Positions 9,255 to 17,095 of a stretch of 64,000 nt of DNA are shown here, one piece after another (position 1 is the first letter of the stretch; the number at the start of each line of letters is the position of its first letter). The notes under the pieces are model-generated. The model was not told where the DNA came from. It was given only the letters and a program-made list of their open reading frames with translations, and did not search any database. This DNA comes from Actinomadura sp. KC06 (GTDB taxonomy: Bacteria > Actinomycetota > Actinomycetes > Streptosporangiales > Streptosporangiaceae), in contig NZ_SMKT01000025.1 of the NCBI RefSeq assembly GCF_004348735.1, positions 1-64,000 on the forward strand. Direction: 5' to 3'. The position numbers were made by a program, and so were the translations under genes.

Positions 9255-10838
9255 TCAGCTCACCTGGACCCGGGAGAGGGCCTTCCGGGAGCGCTCGACC
9301 TCCTCCTCGGACATGCCGCCGACGTCCACCTTCAGCTCCAGCCGCTCCCCGGTCTCCTTCTCCACGGCCGTGACGTTCAGCAGCCCGGACGAGTCGAGCG
9401 CGAACGTCACGCCGATCGGCCAGCCCGCCTTCTTGCCCGGCGGGACGCGGATCTCCCCGGTCGCGATCTCGGCGTTGTCGATCAGGTCGCCGGACTCGAC
9501 CACGCCCGCCTGCTCCATCACCCGGATGTCGGCGGACGCCTGGTCGTCGTACACGGTGAAGAAGTCCTCGGTCTTCGCGGCGGGCAGCTCGTCGTTGGCG
9601 TGCACGAGGTGCGCGACGCTCTCCGCGCCGGTCTCCCGGTCGACCACCACGATCCCGAACGCGTGCGACGCGACCGTCTTGATCTGCCGTCCGGCGATCT
9701 GCTTCTGCTGCTCGGCGGACAGGCCGGCCCGGTTCGCCATCTCCTCGGCGCGCTCGGCGGCGCCCTCCCGGACGAGCCGCCGGTACGTCTCCTCGAACGC
9801 GTACAGCGCGGCGCCCTTGGCGACGGCGAGGTCGGGGTCCTGCAGGCGCGGCGGCAGGCCCAGCTCGGTCTCCAGCCGCGCCGCGACGACCGGCATCTTC
9901 GTGGACCCGCCGACGAGGACGAGGTCGTCGTAGTCGTCCACGCCCTTCTCGGCGGCGGTCGACAGCGTCCGCCCGGTGATCTCGACGGTGCGGTCGAGGA
10001 GGTCCTTGGTCAGCTCCTCCAGCTTCTCCCGCGTCACCTCGACCGACGCGACCCGCCCGCCGTGCATGACGCGGACGGTGTGCGCGGTGCGGGTGGTGAG
10101 CGCCTTCTTGGCGTCCTCGGCGTCGCGGCGGAGCTGCTGCTCGGTCTGCTTGTCGTCGAGCGGGTCGCCGGCGTCGGGGTGCTCGGCGCGGAACCGCTCG
10201 GCGAGGTGCTCGACGAGCCGCGCGTCCCAGTCGGCGCCGCCGAGCTCGTGGTCGCCGTCGGTGCACACCACCTCGATGTGCCCGCCGCGCAGCGCGATGA
10301 CGGTGGTGTCGAACGTCCCGCCGCCGAGGTCGTACACCAGGATCGTGCGGTCCTGCTCGGGGTTGAGGACGCCGTAGGTGATCGCGGCGGCGATCGGCTC
10401 GGACACGATGTCGATGACGTTCAGCCCGGCGATCCGGCCCGCCTTGCGGGTGGCGTCGCGCTCGGCGACGCCGAAGTACGCCGGGACGGTGATGACGACG
10501 TCGCGGGTCTCCTCGCCGGTCGTGGTGCGCGCGTCCGTCGCCAGCTTCAGCAGGATGAACGCCGACAGCTCCTCGGGCGTGAAGTCGATCCCGTGGATGG
10601 GGCGGGTCACGTCGCGGCCCATGTCGCGCTTGATCAGGCTGACGACGTTGTCGGGCTCCAGGACGGCGGTGTCCTTCGCGGTGGCGCCGACGACGACGTT
10701 CTCGCCGCTCTCGAAGTAGACGACGGACGGGGTGGTGTCGGTGCCCTCCAGGTTCCGCAGGACCGCCGGGCGCCCCACGTCGTCGATGGAGGCTATGCAG
10801 GAGTACGTGGTTCCCAGGTCGATCCCGTAGACGGCCAT
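9255..10838 (-). CDS. Hsp70-type chaperone lacking the C-terminal lid
   Basis: 527 residues from an ATG at 10838-10836; another in-frame ATG 15 bases upstream is less likely because the GAGAGG ribosome site would lie inside it. Hsp70 ATPase motifs are intact: YGIDLGTTYSCIA at the start, VYDLGGGTFDTTVI (phosphate loop) and LVGGSTKMPVV (adenosine site). The substrate-binding beta domain follows, but the protein ends about 30 residues after it, where DnaK normally carries a helical lid of roughly 100 residues. It is therefore a divergent, specialised Hsp70 rather than the housekeeping DnaK. The GrpE-like gene ends seven bases upstream, so exchange factor and chaperone are made together. No J-domain protein is recognised in the operon. 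Confidence 0.88.
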   Translation of the reverse strand: MAVYGIDLGTTYSCIASIDDVGRPAVLRNLEGTDTTPSVVYFESGENVVVGATAKDTAVLEPDNVVSLIKRDMGRDVTRPIHGIDFTPEELSAFILLKLATDARTTTGEETRDVVITVPAYFGVAERDATRKAGRIAGLNVIDIVSEPIAAAITYGVLNPEQDRTILVYDLGGGTFDTTVIALRGGHIEVVCTDGDHELGGADWDARLVEHLAERFRAEHPDAGDPLDDKQTEQQLRRDAEDAKKALTTRTAHTVRVMHGGRVASVEVTREKLEELTKDLLDRTVEITGRTLSTAAEKGVDDYDDLVLVGGSTKMPVVAARLETELGLPPRLQDPDLAVAKGAALYAFEETYRRLVREGAAERAEEMANRAGLSAEQQKQIAGRQIKTVASHAFGIVVVDRETGAESVAHLVHANDELPAAKTEDFFTVYDDQASADIRVMEQAGVVESGDLIDNAEIATGEIRVPPGKKAGWPIGVTFALDSSGLLNVTAVEKETGERLELKVDVGGMSEEEVERSRKALSRVQVS

Positions 10839-10845
10839 GTCCCTC

Positions 10846-11634
10846 TCACCCATCGGTCTTCTGCGTGTCCGCTGTCTGCTGCGAGTCCGGTGTCTGCTGC
10901 TCGTCCGGTGTCTTCTGCGTGTCCGGTGTCAGCGTCTCGCCGTTCGCGGCGCCGTTGCGGTGACTTGAGCCGGATTTGACGGCGCGTCCGGCCCCGTTCG
11001 CCCCGGTCTCCGCCTTCGTTTCGGGCTTGTCGTGCTTCGTGGTGAGCTTCCCGACGCGCACCGCCGCCTTCCGCAGCACCTTGCCGCTCTGCTCGAACCC
11101 GTCGGACTCCGCGGCCGTGACGGTGCCGTCCCGCATCGGGTCGTCGACGGGCGTGACCGCGACCGGACGGTGCCGCGCCGCGTCGTAGGGCGCGCCCGGC
11201 TCGACCGTGAACCGCTCCACGCCGAGCCGCGCCAGCGCGTCCGCGACGTCGTCGGCCACGGCCGCCAGCAGCAGCGCCGTCTCGCGCGGGTCGGGCGGCT
11301 CGGCCAGGTCGGGCGCGGCGAGCCGGCCGGACTCGCGGCGCGCCTGGTCGTGCAGCCGGTACAGCGCGGCGCGGACCGGCTCCAGCATGGCCTGCAGCTC
11401 GCCGCGCCGCAGCCGCTGGTTCTCCTCGTGCAGCCGGTCGATGACGGCCTCGCGGTGCTTGGCGCGCTCGTGCTCGCGGTCGAGGCGGGCGGCGAGCCCG
11501 GTGAGGGCGTCCGTGACCCCGGCGCGGAACGCCTCGCCGTCCGGGTCGCCCGGAGCGGCGGGGACCGGCCCCGGCTCCGCATCCGGCCCGGTTCCGGATT
11601 CCGCGCTGACTTGGGGTTCCCCGTCCCTCGACAC
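10846..11634 (-). CDS. GrpE-like nucleotide exchange factor with repetitive acidic tail
   Basis: 262 residues from a GTG at 11634-11632, with AAGG about nine bases upstream; first gene of the operon. A coiled-coil stretch (DREHERAKHREAVIDRLHEE, residues about 52-71) leads to LEPVRAALYRLHDQA and a beta-rich end with GVERFTVEPGAPYDAARH and SDGFEQSGKVLRKAAV, which match the GrpE dimer and wing regions. The last 25 or so residues are a TPD.QQ repeat made by four 18-bp DNA units. It probably exchanges nucleotide on the Hsp70 encoded immediately downstream. The operon promoter should lie between 11635 and 11829. No canonical HspR (HAIR) element was found there. Confidence 0.75.
   Translation of the reverse strand: MSRDGEPQVSAESGTGPDAEPGPVPAAPGDPDGEAFRAGVTDALTGLAARLDREHERAKHREAVIDRLHEENQRLRRGELQAMLEPVRAALYRLHDQARRESGRLAAPDLAEPPDPRETALLLAAVADDVADALARLGVERFTVEPGAPYDAARHRPVAVTPVDDPMRDGTVTAAESDGFEQSGKVLRKAAVRVGKLTTKHDKPETKAETGANGAGRAVKSGSSHRNGAANGETLTPDTQKTPDEQQTPDSQQTADTQKTDG
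10857..10928. repeat. Four tandem 18-bp units in the 3' end of the grpE-like gene
   Basis: Units start at 10857, 10875, 10893 and 10911, with the form TCTKCTGCGWGTCCGGTG plus small changes. Each encodes six residues of the hydrophilic C-terminal tail (TPD/TAD followed by TQK or xQQ). The unit is in frame, so copy-number change would only alter tail length. Confidence 0.85.
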
Positions 11635-11829
11635 GTGCAGTTACCTTAATGGTGGGCGACATGAGGCGATAGGCCCGCTGGTGACCTTCACTGGACTCTA
11701 GTTTGACCCGTGCCCGCCATTCCAGCACCGGCCACGGCGCCGTTTTCCCGCGTCGTCACTTCTGGGTAACACCAGGGAAACGGGTTTCGCGGAGGCTGGG
11801 GACCGCGGAGGGGGAGACTGGAGGTGGCG

Positions 11830-12474
11830 ATGTTGCTGCGGATACGCATCCGCCTGCCGGACCGTCCCGGATCGTTGGGGCAGGTCGCGCGCACGCTGGG
11901 GGCCGCGGGCGCGGACGTCGTGCAGATGGCGGTGCTGGAGCGCGACAACGGCAGGGCGATGGACGACTTCACGGTCGCGTGGCCCGCGGGCGTGGACACC
12001 GCCCGGCTGAGCGAGGGGCTCGGCACGGTGCCGGGCGTGGAGGTCGTCGGGGTCTGGCCGACGGCCGAGCCGCAGGGCGCGTTCCCGGACGCCGCCGTGA
12101 TCGGGCAGGTCGCGGCCGTCCCGGAGCGTGGGGCGGAGATCCTCGCGGACGCCGTCCCGGCCATCCTGAGCGCCGACTGGGCCGGGCTCGCCGAGCTGAC
12201 GGCCGAGGGCGGCGCGGTCATGACGCACGCCAGCGTGGGCGGCAAGTCAGGGGCCGATCTGCCGGAGCTGCTGCCGCTGCGTCCGCGTGCCTTCACGGCG
12301 CCGGACGGCACGCAGTTCGCGGTGTGCCCGCTCGCCAAGGGCACGCTCGCGCTGGTCGTGGCCCGGACGGGCGCGCCGCCGTTCCACCGGACGGAGGTGT
12401 TCCGCCTGGAGCAGCTCGCGGGCGCGGCGGACGCGGTGCTCACCGGCGACAGATCGGGGAGATCTCCCGTGTGA
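11830..12474 (+). CDS. ACT-domain protein
   Basis: 214 residues. Residues 1 to about 75 form an ACT domain (LLRIRIRLPDRPGSLGQVARTL..., alternating strands and helices with the conserved GSL/Q region), a small-molecule, usually amino-acid, binding fold. The remainder is alpha/beta with no catalytic motif recognised. ATG at 11830 is preferred because GGAGG lies five bases upstream; a GTG two codons earlier is possible. It stands alone, divergent from the GrpE operon, so it may be a free-standing ligand sensor. Confidence 0.72.
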   Translation: MLLRIRIRLPDRPGSLGQVARTLGAAGADVVQMAVLERDNGRAMDDFTVAWPAGVDTARLSEGLGTVPGVEVVGVWPTAEPQGAFPDAAVIGQVAAVPERGAEILADAVPAILSADWAGLAELTAEGGAVMTHASVGGKSGADLPELLPLRPRAFTAPDGTQFAVCPLAKGTLALVVARTGAPPFHRTEVFRLEQLAGAADAVLTGDRSGRSPV

Positions 12475-12498
12475 CCTGGTCAGCGGGGTGCGGGCGTT

Positions 12499-12515
12499 CT
12501 AGAGTCGCGTTCTAG
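12499..12515. promoter_or_regulatory. Imperfect palindrome upstream of the acyl-CoA synthetase
   Basis: CTAGAGTCGCGTTCTAG has perfect CTAGA/TCTAG arms around a seven-base centre. CGTTCTAG also occurs as a direct repeat at 12495 and 12508. It starts 44 bases before the ATG. TetR-type regulators of lipid catabolism such as KstR bind similar TAGAAC/GTTCTA symmetry, but here the spacing is one base longer, so the assignment is weak. Confidence 0.3.
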
Positions 12516-12542
12516 GGACTCCCCGCGTCCAGGAGGTGGCCG

Positions 12543-14093
12543 ATGGCCGTACTGCTCCGCCCGCACGCCGAAGCCAGGCCCGGAGAACCGGCGATCACCG
12601 ACGAACGCGGAAGCACGACGTGGCGGGACCTCGACGCCAGGACCGACCGGCTCGCGAACGCGCTGCGCGGCCTCGGCCTCGGCACGCGCGACGTCATCGC
12701 GCTCCACTCCGGCAACCGGCGCGAGTACTTCGAGCTGATGGCCGCCGCCGGGCACGTCGGGCTGCGGTACGTCCTGGTCAACTGGCACTGGACGGCCGAC
12801 GAGCTGCGGTACGTCCTGGAGGACGCGGGCGCGCGGGCGCTGTTCTCCGAGGACGCGTTCGGCGACGTCGCGCTGGCGGCGTCCGGCGGGCTCGACCTGG
12901 CCGCCCGCGTCGCGTTCGGCGCGGAGACAGCGGGCTTCACCCCGTACGAGGAGTTCCTCGCGGCGGGCGCGCAGGAGGAGATCGCCGACCCGGTGATGGG
13001 CTTCCCGATGTTCTACACGTCGGGCACCACCGGACGGCCGAAGGGCGTCAGCCGCAAGCTGCTGGACGCGGGCGCGCCGATCGAGACGGCCGCGCTGATC
13101 GGCGACGTGTTCGCCGACATCCTGAAGATCCCGGCGGGCGGGCGGTCGCTGCTCGTCGGCCCGGCCTACCACTCGGCGCAGTGGCTGTGGTCGTTCGTGT
13201 TCATGCTGGTCGGGCGGTCGCTGGTGATGCGGCAGAGCTTCGACGCGGCCGAGACGCTGCGGCTCATCGACGAGCACCGCGTCACGAACGTCCATCTGGT
13301 GCCGACGCAGTTCGTCCGGCTGCTGCGCCTGGACGCGGAGACCCGCGCGGCGTTCGACGGGTCCAGCCTGGAGGTCGTCTGGCACGGCGCCGCGCCCTGC
13401 TCGCCCGAGGTCAAGCGGCGGATGATCGACTGGCTCGGGCCGATCGTCCACGAGTACTACGGCTCGACCGAGGCGGCGGTGAACAGCGTCATCACCGCGC
13501 CGGAATGGCTGGAGCGGCCCGGCAGCGTCGGCCGCCCGCTGCCGACGACGGAGGTGCACGTCCTGCGCGACGACGGCGGGCCCGCGGCGCCGGGGGAGCG
13601 CGGCCAGATCTACTTCCGCTACACCAGCGGCGACGACGTCGAGTACTGGGGCGACGAGGACAAGACCCGCTCGATGCACCGCGGCGACGGCCTGTTCACC
13701 ACCGGGGACGTCGGCCATCTGGACGAGGACGGCTACCTGTTCCTGTCCGACCGCGCCATCGACATGATCATCAGCGGCGGGGTGAACATCTACCCGGCGG
13801 AGATCGAGGGCGTCCTGATCACCCATCCGGCCGTCCGGGACGTGGCCGTGTTCGGCGTCCCGGACGAGGAGTTCGGCGAGCAGGTGAAGGCCGCGGTCGA
13901 GCTCGACGGCGGGGCGGAGCCGTCCGAGGCGCTGGCCGCGGAGCTGATCGGGCACGTCCGCGCCTCGCTCGCCGGGTACAAGGCGCCCCGCTCGGTCGAC
14001 TTCGTGGACCGGATGCCGAGGACGCCGACCGGCAAGCTCTACAAGCGCCTCCTGCGCGACCCGTACTGGGAGGACGAGACGCAGAAGATCTGA
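12543..14093 (+). CDS. AMP-forming acyl-CoA synthetase
   Basis: 516 residues from an ATG with AGGAGG about seven bases upstream. It has the adenylate-forming core motifs: FYTSGTTGRPKGVSRK (P-loop), HEYYGSTEA (A5), LFTTGDVGHLDEDGYLFLSD with the hinge aspartate, SGGVNIYPAEIE (A8), and PRTPTGKLYKR with the C-terminal catalytic lysine. It converts a carboxylic acid, ATP and CoA to acyl-CoA, AMP and pyrophosphate in the cytoplasm. The overall sequence is like medium/long-chain fatty acid or steroid-type FadD enzymes; the substrate is not resolved. It converges on the PfkB kinase with only nine bases between the genes. Confidence 0.92.
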   Translation: MAVLLRPHAEARPGEPAITDERGSTTWRDLDARTDRLANALRGLGLGTRDVIALHSGNRREYFELMAAAGHVGLRYVLVNWHWTADELRYVLEDAGARALFSEDAFGDVALAASGGLDLAARVAFGAETAGFTPYEEFLAAGAQEEIADPVMGFPMFYTSGTTGRPKGVSRKLLDAGAPIETAALIGDVFADILKIPAGGRSLLVGPAYHSAQWLWSFVFMLVGRSLVMRQSFDAAETLRLIDEHRVTNVHLVPTQFVRLLRLDAETRAAFDGSSLEVVWHGAAPCSPEVKRRMIDWLGPIVHEYYGSTEAAVNSVITAPEWLERPGSVGRPLPTTEVHVLRDDGGPAAPGERGQIYFRYTSGDDVEYWGDEDKTRSMHRGDGLFTTGDVGHLDEDGYLFLSDRAIDMIISGGVNIYPAEIEGVLITHPAVRDVAVFGVPDEEFGEQVKAAVELDGGAEPSEALAAELIGHVRASLAGYKAPRSVDFVDRMPRTPTGKLYKRLLRDPYWEDETQKI

Positions 14094-14102
14094 GGAGCCG
14101 GC

Positions 14103-15047
14103 CTAATTCAGCATGCGGAGCACGTCGTCCAGGCCGGTGAGGCAGGCGTCGGAGCCGAGCCCCTGCGCGACGGTCGCGGCGGCGGCGGTGCCCCAGCGCG
14201 CCGATTCCAGGACGTCCCGCCCGTGCGCGAGGCCGGTGATGAACCCGGCGCAGTAGGCGTCGCCGCAGCCGGTCGTGTCGACGACCTCGACGGGCAGGGC
14301 GGGCAGCCGGTGGACGGCGGGTGCGTCGGCGGGGCCGGCCGCGACGAGGCTGCCGCCGCCGCCGAGCGTGACGACCACCGTCGCCGGGCCCTGGGCGAGC
14401 AGCGTCCTGGCGGCCTTCTCGGGGTCGTCCTCTCCGGTCATCGCCGCGGCCTGCTCCTCGTCCGGCAGGAAGTGGTCGACGTGGGGGAGGAACGCGGCGG
14501 CGCCGGCGAGGAGGTCGGGCACGGCCGACAGCGGGTCCATCGTCACGACGGTGCCGGTCTCGCGGGCGGCGGCGAGCATCGCGAAGAACGCCGGATCGTT
14601 GAGCCCTGACGTGACGTCCGGGCCGCCGAGGTGCACGAAACTCGCCGCGCCGAGCAGCCCGGGGCCGACCGCGCCGGCGGTGAGCGTCAGGTTGGCGCCG
14701 GGGGCGTGCAGGACCGGGCGGCCGCCGTCCGCCCGCCGCCCTCCGGCGGGGACGGGCAGGATCGACGCGGCGGTCTGCGCAGCCGTCCGCCGGACGAGCC
14801 CGCGCACGTCCACCCCGTTCCGGGTCATGATCGTGACCAGCAGGTCGCCGAGGTCGTCGTCGCCGATCGCGCCGACCGAGACGACGTCGTTGCCGAGCCT
14901 GGCGAGGGCCACCGCGGTGCCCGCCGCCGCGCCCGCGGCGGTCGCCCTGATCTCGTCGACGACGACGGCGCCCTGCCCGGCGGCGAGGTCGGGCACCGGC
15001 CGGGCGAGCACGTCCAGGATGTGCGCGCCCAGTGTCACAACCGCCAT
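14103..15047 (-). CDS. PfkB-family carbohydrate kinase
   Basis: 314 residues from an ATG. The C-terminal PfkB signature VVDTTGCGDAYCAGF contains the catalytic aspartate (GCGD) and anion-hole glycines; VVTLGGGGSLVA is the preceding nucleotide-binding stretch. The N-terminal region GAAAGTAVALARLG matches the first PfkB signature. It is an ATP-dependent sugar or nucleoside kinase of the ribokinase fold. It is transcribed divergently from the class II aldolase at 15119, 71 bases away; a kinase and a sugar-phosphate aldolase side by side would make a short phosphorylation and cleavage route (inference). Confidence 0.88.
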   Translation of the reverse strand: MAVVTLGAHILDVLARPVPDLAAGQGAVVVDEIRATAAGAAAGTAVALARLGNDVVSVGAIGDDDLGDLLVTIMTRNGVDVRGLVRRTAAQTAASILPVPAGGRRADGGRPVLHAPGANLTLTAGAVGPGLLGAASFVHLGGPDVTSGLNDPAFFAMLAAARETGTVVTMDPLSAVPDLLAGAAAFLPHVDHFLPDEEQAAAMTGEDDPEKAARTLLAQGPATVVVTLGGGGSLVAAGPADAPAVHRLPALPVEVVDTTGCGDAYCAGFITGLAHGRDVLESARWGTAAAATVAQGLGSDACLTGLDDVLRMLN

Positions 15048-15118
15048 GACCAGACCCCTTAAAGATCGTCAGGGCCGTAGCGTAACCGTGGAGGACCTGG
15101 AACGTGAAAGGTGTTCGC

Positions 15119-15763
15119 ATGTTGTTGTCGGACGAAAGGGACGAACTTGCTGCGATCGGTCGGCGGCTGGCCGAAACCGGTCTGGTCATCGGCTCGTCCG
15201 GCAACGCCAGCGTCCGGTCCGGCGACCTGGTCGCGGTCACGCCGGGCGGGATGATGCTCGACCGGACGGAGCCCGCCGACTGCCCGGTCGTCACCCTGTC
15301 GGGCCGGGTGGCCGAGGGCGAGCGGGCGCCGTCGTCCGAGACGCCGATGCACCTCGCGCTCTACGAGGCCACCCCGGCGGCGGCGATCGTGCACACCCAC
15401 TCCACCTACGCGGTCGTCGTCGCGACGACCATGTCCGAGCTGCCGCCGATCCACTACAACACTCTTCTGCTCGGCGGCGTGGTGCAGGTCGCCCAGTACG
15501 CCACCTACGGGACGCCCGAGCTCGCGGACAACGTCCGCGCCGCGATGACCGGAGGCAAGCGCGCCGCGCTGATGGCCAACCACGGCGGCGTCGCCATCGG
15601 TCGCGACCTGGACGAGGCGTTCGAGAACGCGCGGCTCCTCGAATGGCTCTGCGGCGTGTACGTCCGGGCCAGGACGATCGGCGAGCCGCGCGTCCTGACC
15701 GACGAGGAACTGGCGAAGGTGGTCGAGCGGGGCCTCGCTCCTCCTGGGTTCCCGCCCGTGTAG
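15119..15763 (+). CDS. Class II aldolase/adducin-family protein
   Basis: 214 residues from ATG 15119, with AAAGG about eight bases upstream; an in-frame GTG at 15104 is less likely. It has SSGNASVRSGDLVAVTPGG (phosphate-binding loop), HTHSTYAVVVA (two zinc-ligand histidines), a third ligand in LMANHGGVAIG, and a catalytic-type glutamate in the APSSETPMH stretch. The family includes L-fuculose-phosphate and ribulose-phosphate aldolases or epimerases. The exact substrate is not evident. Confidence 0.88.
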   Translation: MLLSDERDELAAIGRRLAETGLVIGSSGNASVRSGDLVAVTPGGMMLDRTEPADCPVVTLSGRVAEGERAPSSETPMHLALYEATPAAAIVHTHSTYAVVVATTMSELPPIHYNTLLLGGVVQVAQYATYGTPELADNVRAAMTGGKRAALMANHGGVAIGRDLDEAFENARLLEWLCGVYVRARTIGEPRVLTDEELAKVVERGLAPPGFPPV

Positions 15764-15785
15764 GCGGCCGTGGCAGGCTGAGGGG

Positions 15786-16205
15786 GTGCCGAAGCTTTCG
15801 CCGGACGAGGCGCGCCGGCTGCTGACCACGGTCCCGGTCGTGCGGCTGGCGACCGTCGGGGAGGACGCGCGGCCGCATCTGGTCCCGGTGGCGTTCGCCG
15901 TCCACCGGGGCGCGGTCTACACGGCCGTCGACCACAAGCCGAAGAGCACCAGGGATCTGCGGCGGCTCGCGAACATCCGCGCCAACCCGCGTGTCGCTCT
16001 CCTGGCCGACCACTACGAGGACGACTGGGACAAGCTGTGGTGGGTCCGCGTGGACGGCCACGCCTACATCGTCGAGGATCCCGCGCGTATGGCCGCGCCC
16101 GTCCGGCTCCTGGCCGAACGCTACGCGCAGTACCGCGAGCGCCCGCCCGAGGGGCCGGTCATCGTCGTCACCATCCAGGCATGGACGGGATGGACGGCAT
16201 CCTGA
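15786..16205 (+). CDS. PPOX-class, probably F420-dependent, oxidoreductase
   Basis: 139 residues from a GTG, 22 bases after the aldolase stop. The split-barrel flavin fold begins VPVVRLATVGEDARPHLVPVAF and continues with VYTAVDHKPKSTRDLRRLANI, which is characteristic of small actinobacterial F420/FMN-binding proteins of the PPOX class. No second domain is present. The physiological substrate is unknown. Confidence 0.82.
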   Translation: MPKLSPDEARRLLTTVPVVRLATVGEDARPHLVPVAFAVHRGAVYTAVDHKPKSTRDLRRLANIRANPRVALLADHYEDDWDKLWWVRVDGHAYIVEDPARMAAPVRLLAERYAQYRERPPEGPVIVVTIQAWTGWTAS

Positions 16206-16221
16206 CCCGCGCGCAGGGGGC

Positions 16222-17022
16222 TTAGAGCGAACGCTCGAAGGTCAGGACGGCGTCGGCGACCGTCTGGGGGAAGTCCACGTGCGGCTGGTGCCCGGCGCCG
16301 TCCACCAGGACGAGCTCGCCGTTCAGCCTGTCCTTGACCCACTCGGCCTCCGCGACCGGGTCGGGCCAGTCGATGTCGGCCGTCCCCATGACGACCAGCG
16401 TCGGCGCGGTGACCTGGTCGAGCCGCGCCTCGGACTCGGCGTGCGACATGTCCAGGTACTCGGCGATGACCTTGGCGCGGCCCGGCCGCTTGAAGCTCTC
16501 CTTCAGCTTGGCCTTGTGCTCGGCGAAGTCCGCGGGCGGCGTGGGCACCCACTTCGGGTAGTACGACATGTAGAGCGGCACCGCCAGCCCCGGGACCCGC
16601 ATGAGCGCGACGGTCAGCTTCTGCGAGAACCCGGCCTTGCCGTCCCGGACGAACGGGCCCGCCAGCACCAGGCCCCTGATCAGCTCGGGCGCCTCCGCGG
16701 CGACCCACACCCCGGCAGCGGCGCCGTTCGAGCAGCCGTAGACGAGCGCGGGCCCGGCGTCCAGGTGCCGCAGCAGCGCGAGCAGGTCGCGGGCCAGCGG
16801 CGTGCTCCCGTACTCGGGCCAGTCCGCGCTGGTGTCGCCCATCCCGCGCTGGTCGACGGTCACGACGCGGTGCCCGGCGTCGAGCAGCAGCGGCTTGAGG
16901 AACCTGAACTGCGACCGCAGGTCGAGCATGGACGGCAGGCAGACGACGAGCGGCCCCTCGCCTTCGTCGTCATAGGCGAGTCGTCCGCCGGGAAGGTCGA
17001 GGTATCGGGTCTGCTCGCTCAT
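16222..17022 (-). CDS. Alpha/beta hydrolase
   Basis: 266 residues from ATG 17022. The nucleophile elbow is YGCSNGAAAG (serine), the acid is likely the aspartate in VVMGTADIDWPDP, and the base histidine is in DGAGHQPHVDF. VTVDQRGMGDTS is the typical strand-helix segment before the elbow. It is close in look to haloperoxidase or esterase-like fold members; no signal peptide. Its own strong promoter, overlapped by an inverted-repeat operator, lies at 17046-17092, so it is probably induced by a ligand-responsive repressor encoded elsewhere. Confidence 0.88.
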   Translation of the reverse strand: MSEQTRYLDLPGGRLAYDDEGEGPLVVCLPSMLDLRSQFRFLKPLLLDAGHRVVTVDQRGMGDTSADWPEYGSTPLARDLLALLRHLDAGPALVYGCSNGAAAGVWVAAEAPELIRGLVLAGPFVRDGKAGFSQKLTVALMRVPGLAVPLYMSYYPKWVPTPPADFAEHKAKLKESFKRPGRAKVIAEYLDMSHAESEARLDQVTAPTLVVMGTADIDWPDPVAEAEWVKDRLNGELVLVDGAGHQPHVDFPQTVADAVLTFERSL

Positions 17023-17045
17023 CCTGCACTCCTTGCGCTTCCTTG

Positions 17046-17092
17046 TAGCCCTATGGCTAATGATATTAGCCTCAATGCTAGGTGCAGGTCAA
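17046..17092 (-). promoter_or_regulatory. Promoter with overlapping operator for the alpha/beta hydrolase
   Basis: On the minus strand TTGACC (17092-17087) and TAATAT (17068-17063) are 18 bases apart, a good -35/-10 pair. The -10 sits inside GGCTAATGATATTAGCC (17055-17071), a palindrome with seven-base perfect arms. A second inverted repeat TAGCC-CTAT-GGCTA (17046-17059) shares one arm, and a further TAGC half-site lies at about 17077-17080. Overlap with the -10 implies repression. Confidence 0.6.
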
Positions 17093-17095
17093 GGA

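Noticed and set aside
11678-11694. CTGGTGACCTTCACTGG imperfect inverted repeat upstream of the GrpE-like gene
   Set aside because: Only a GTGA/TCAC core is perfect. It does not match the HspR (HAIR) consensus or another known heat-shock operator.
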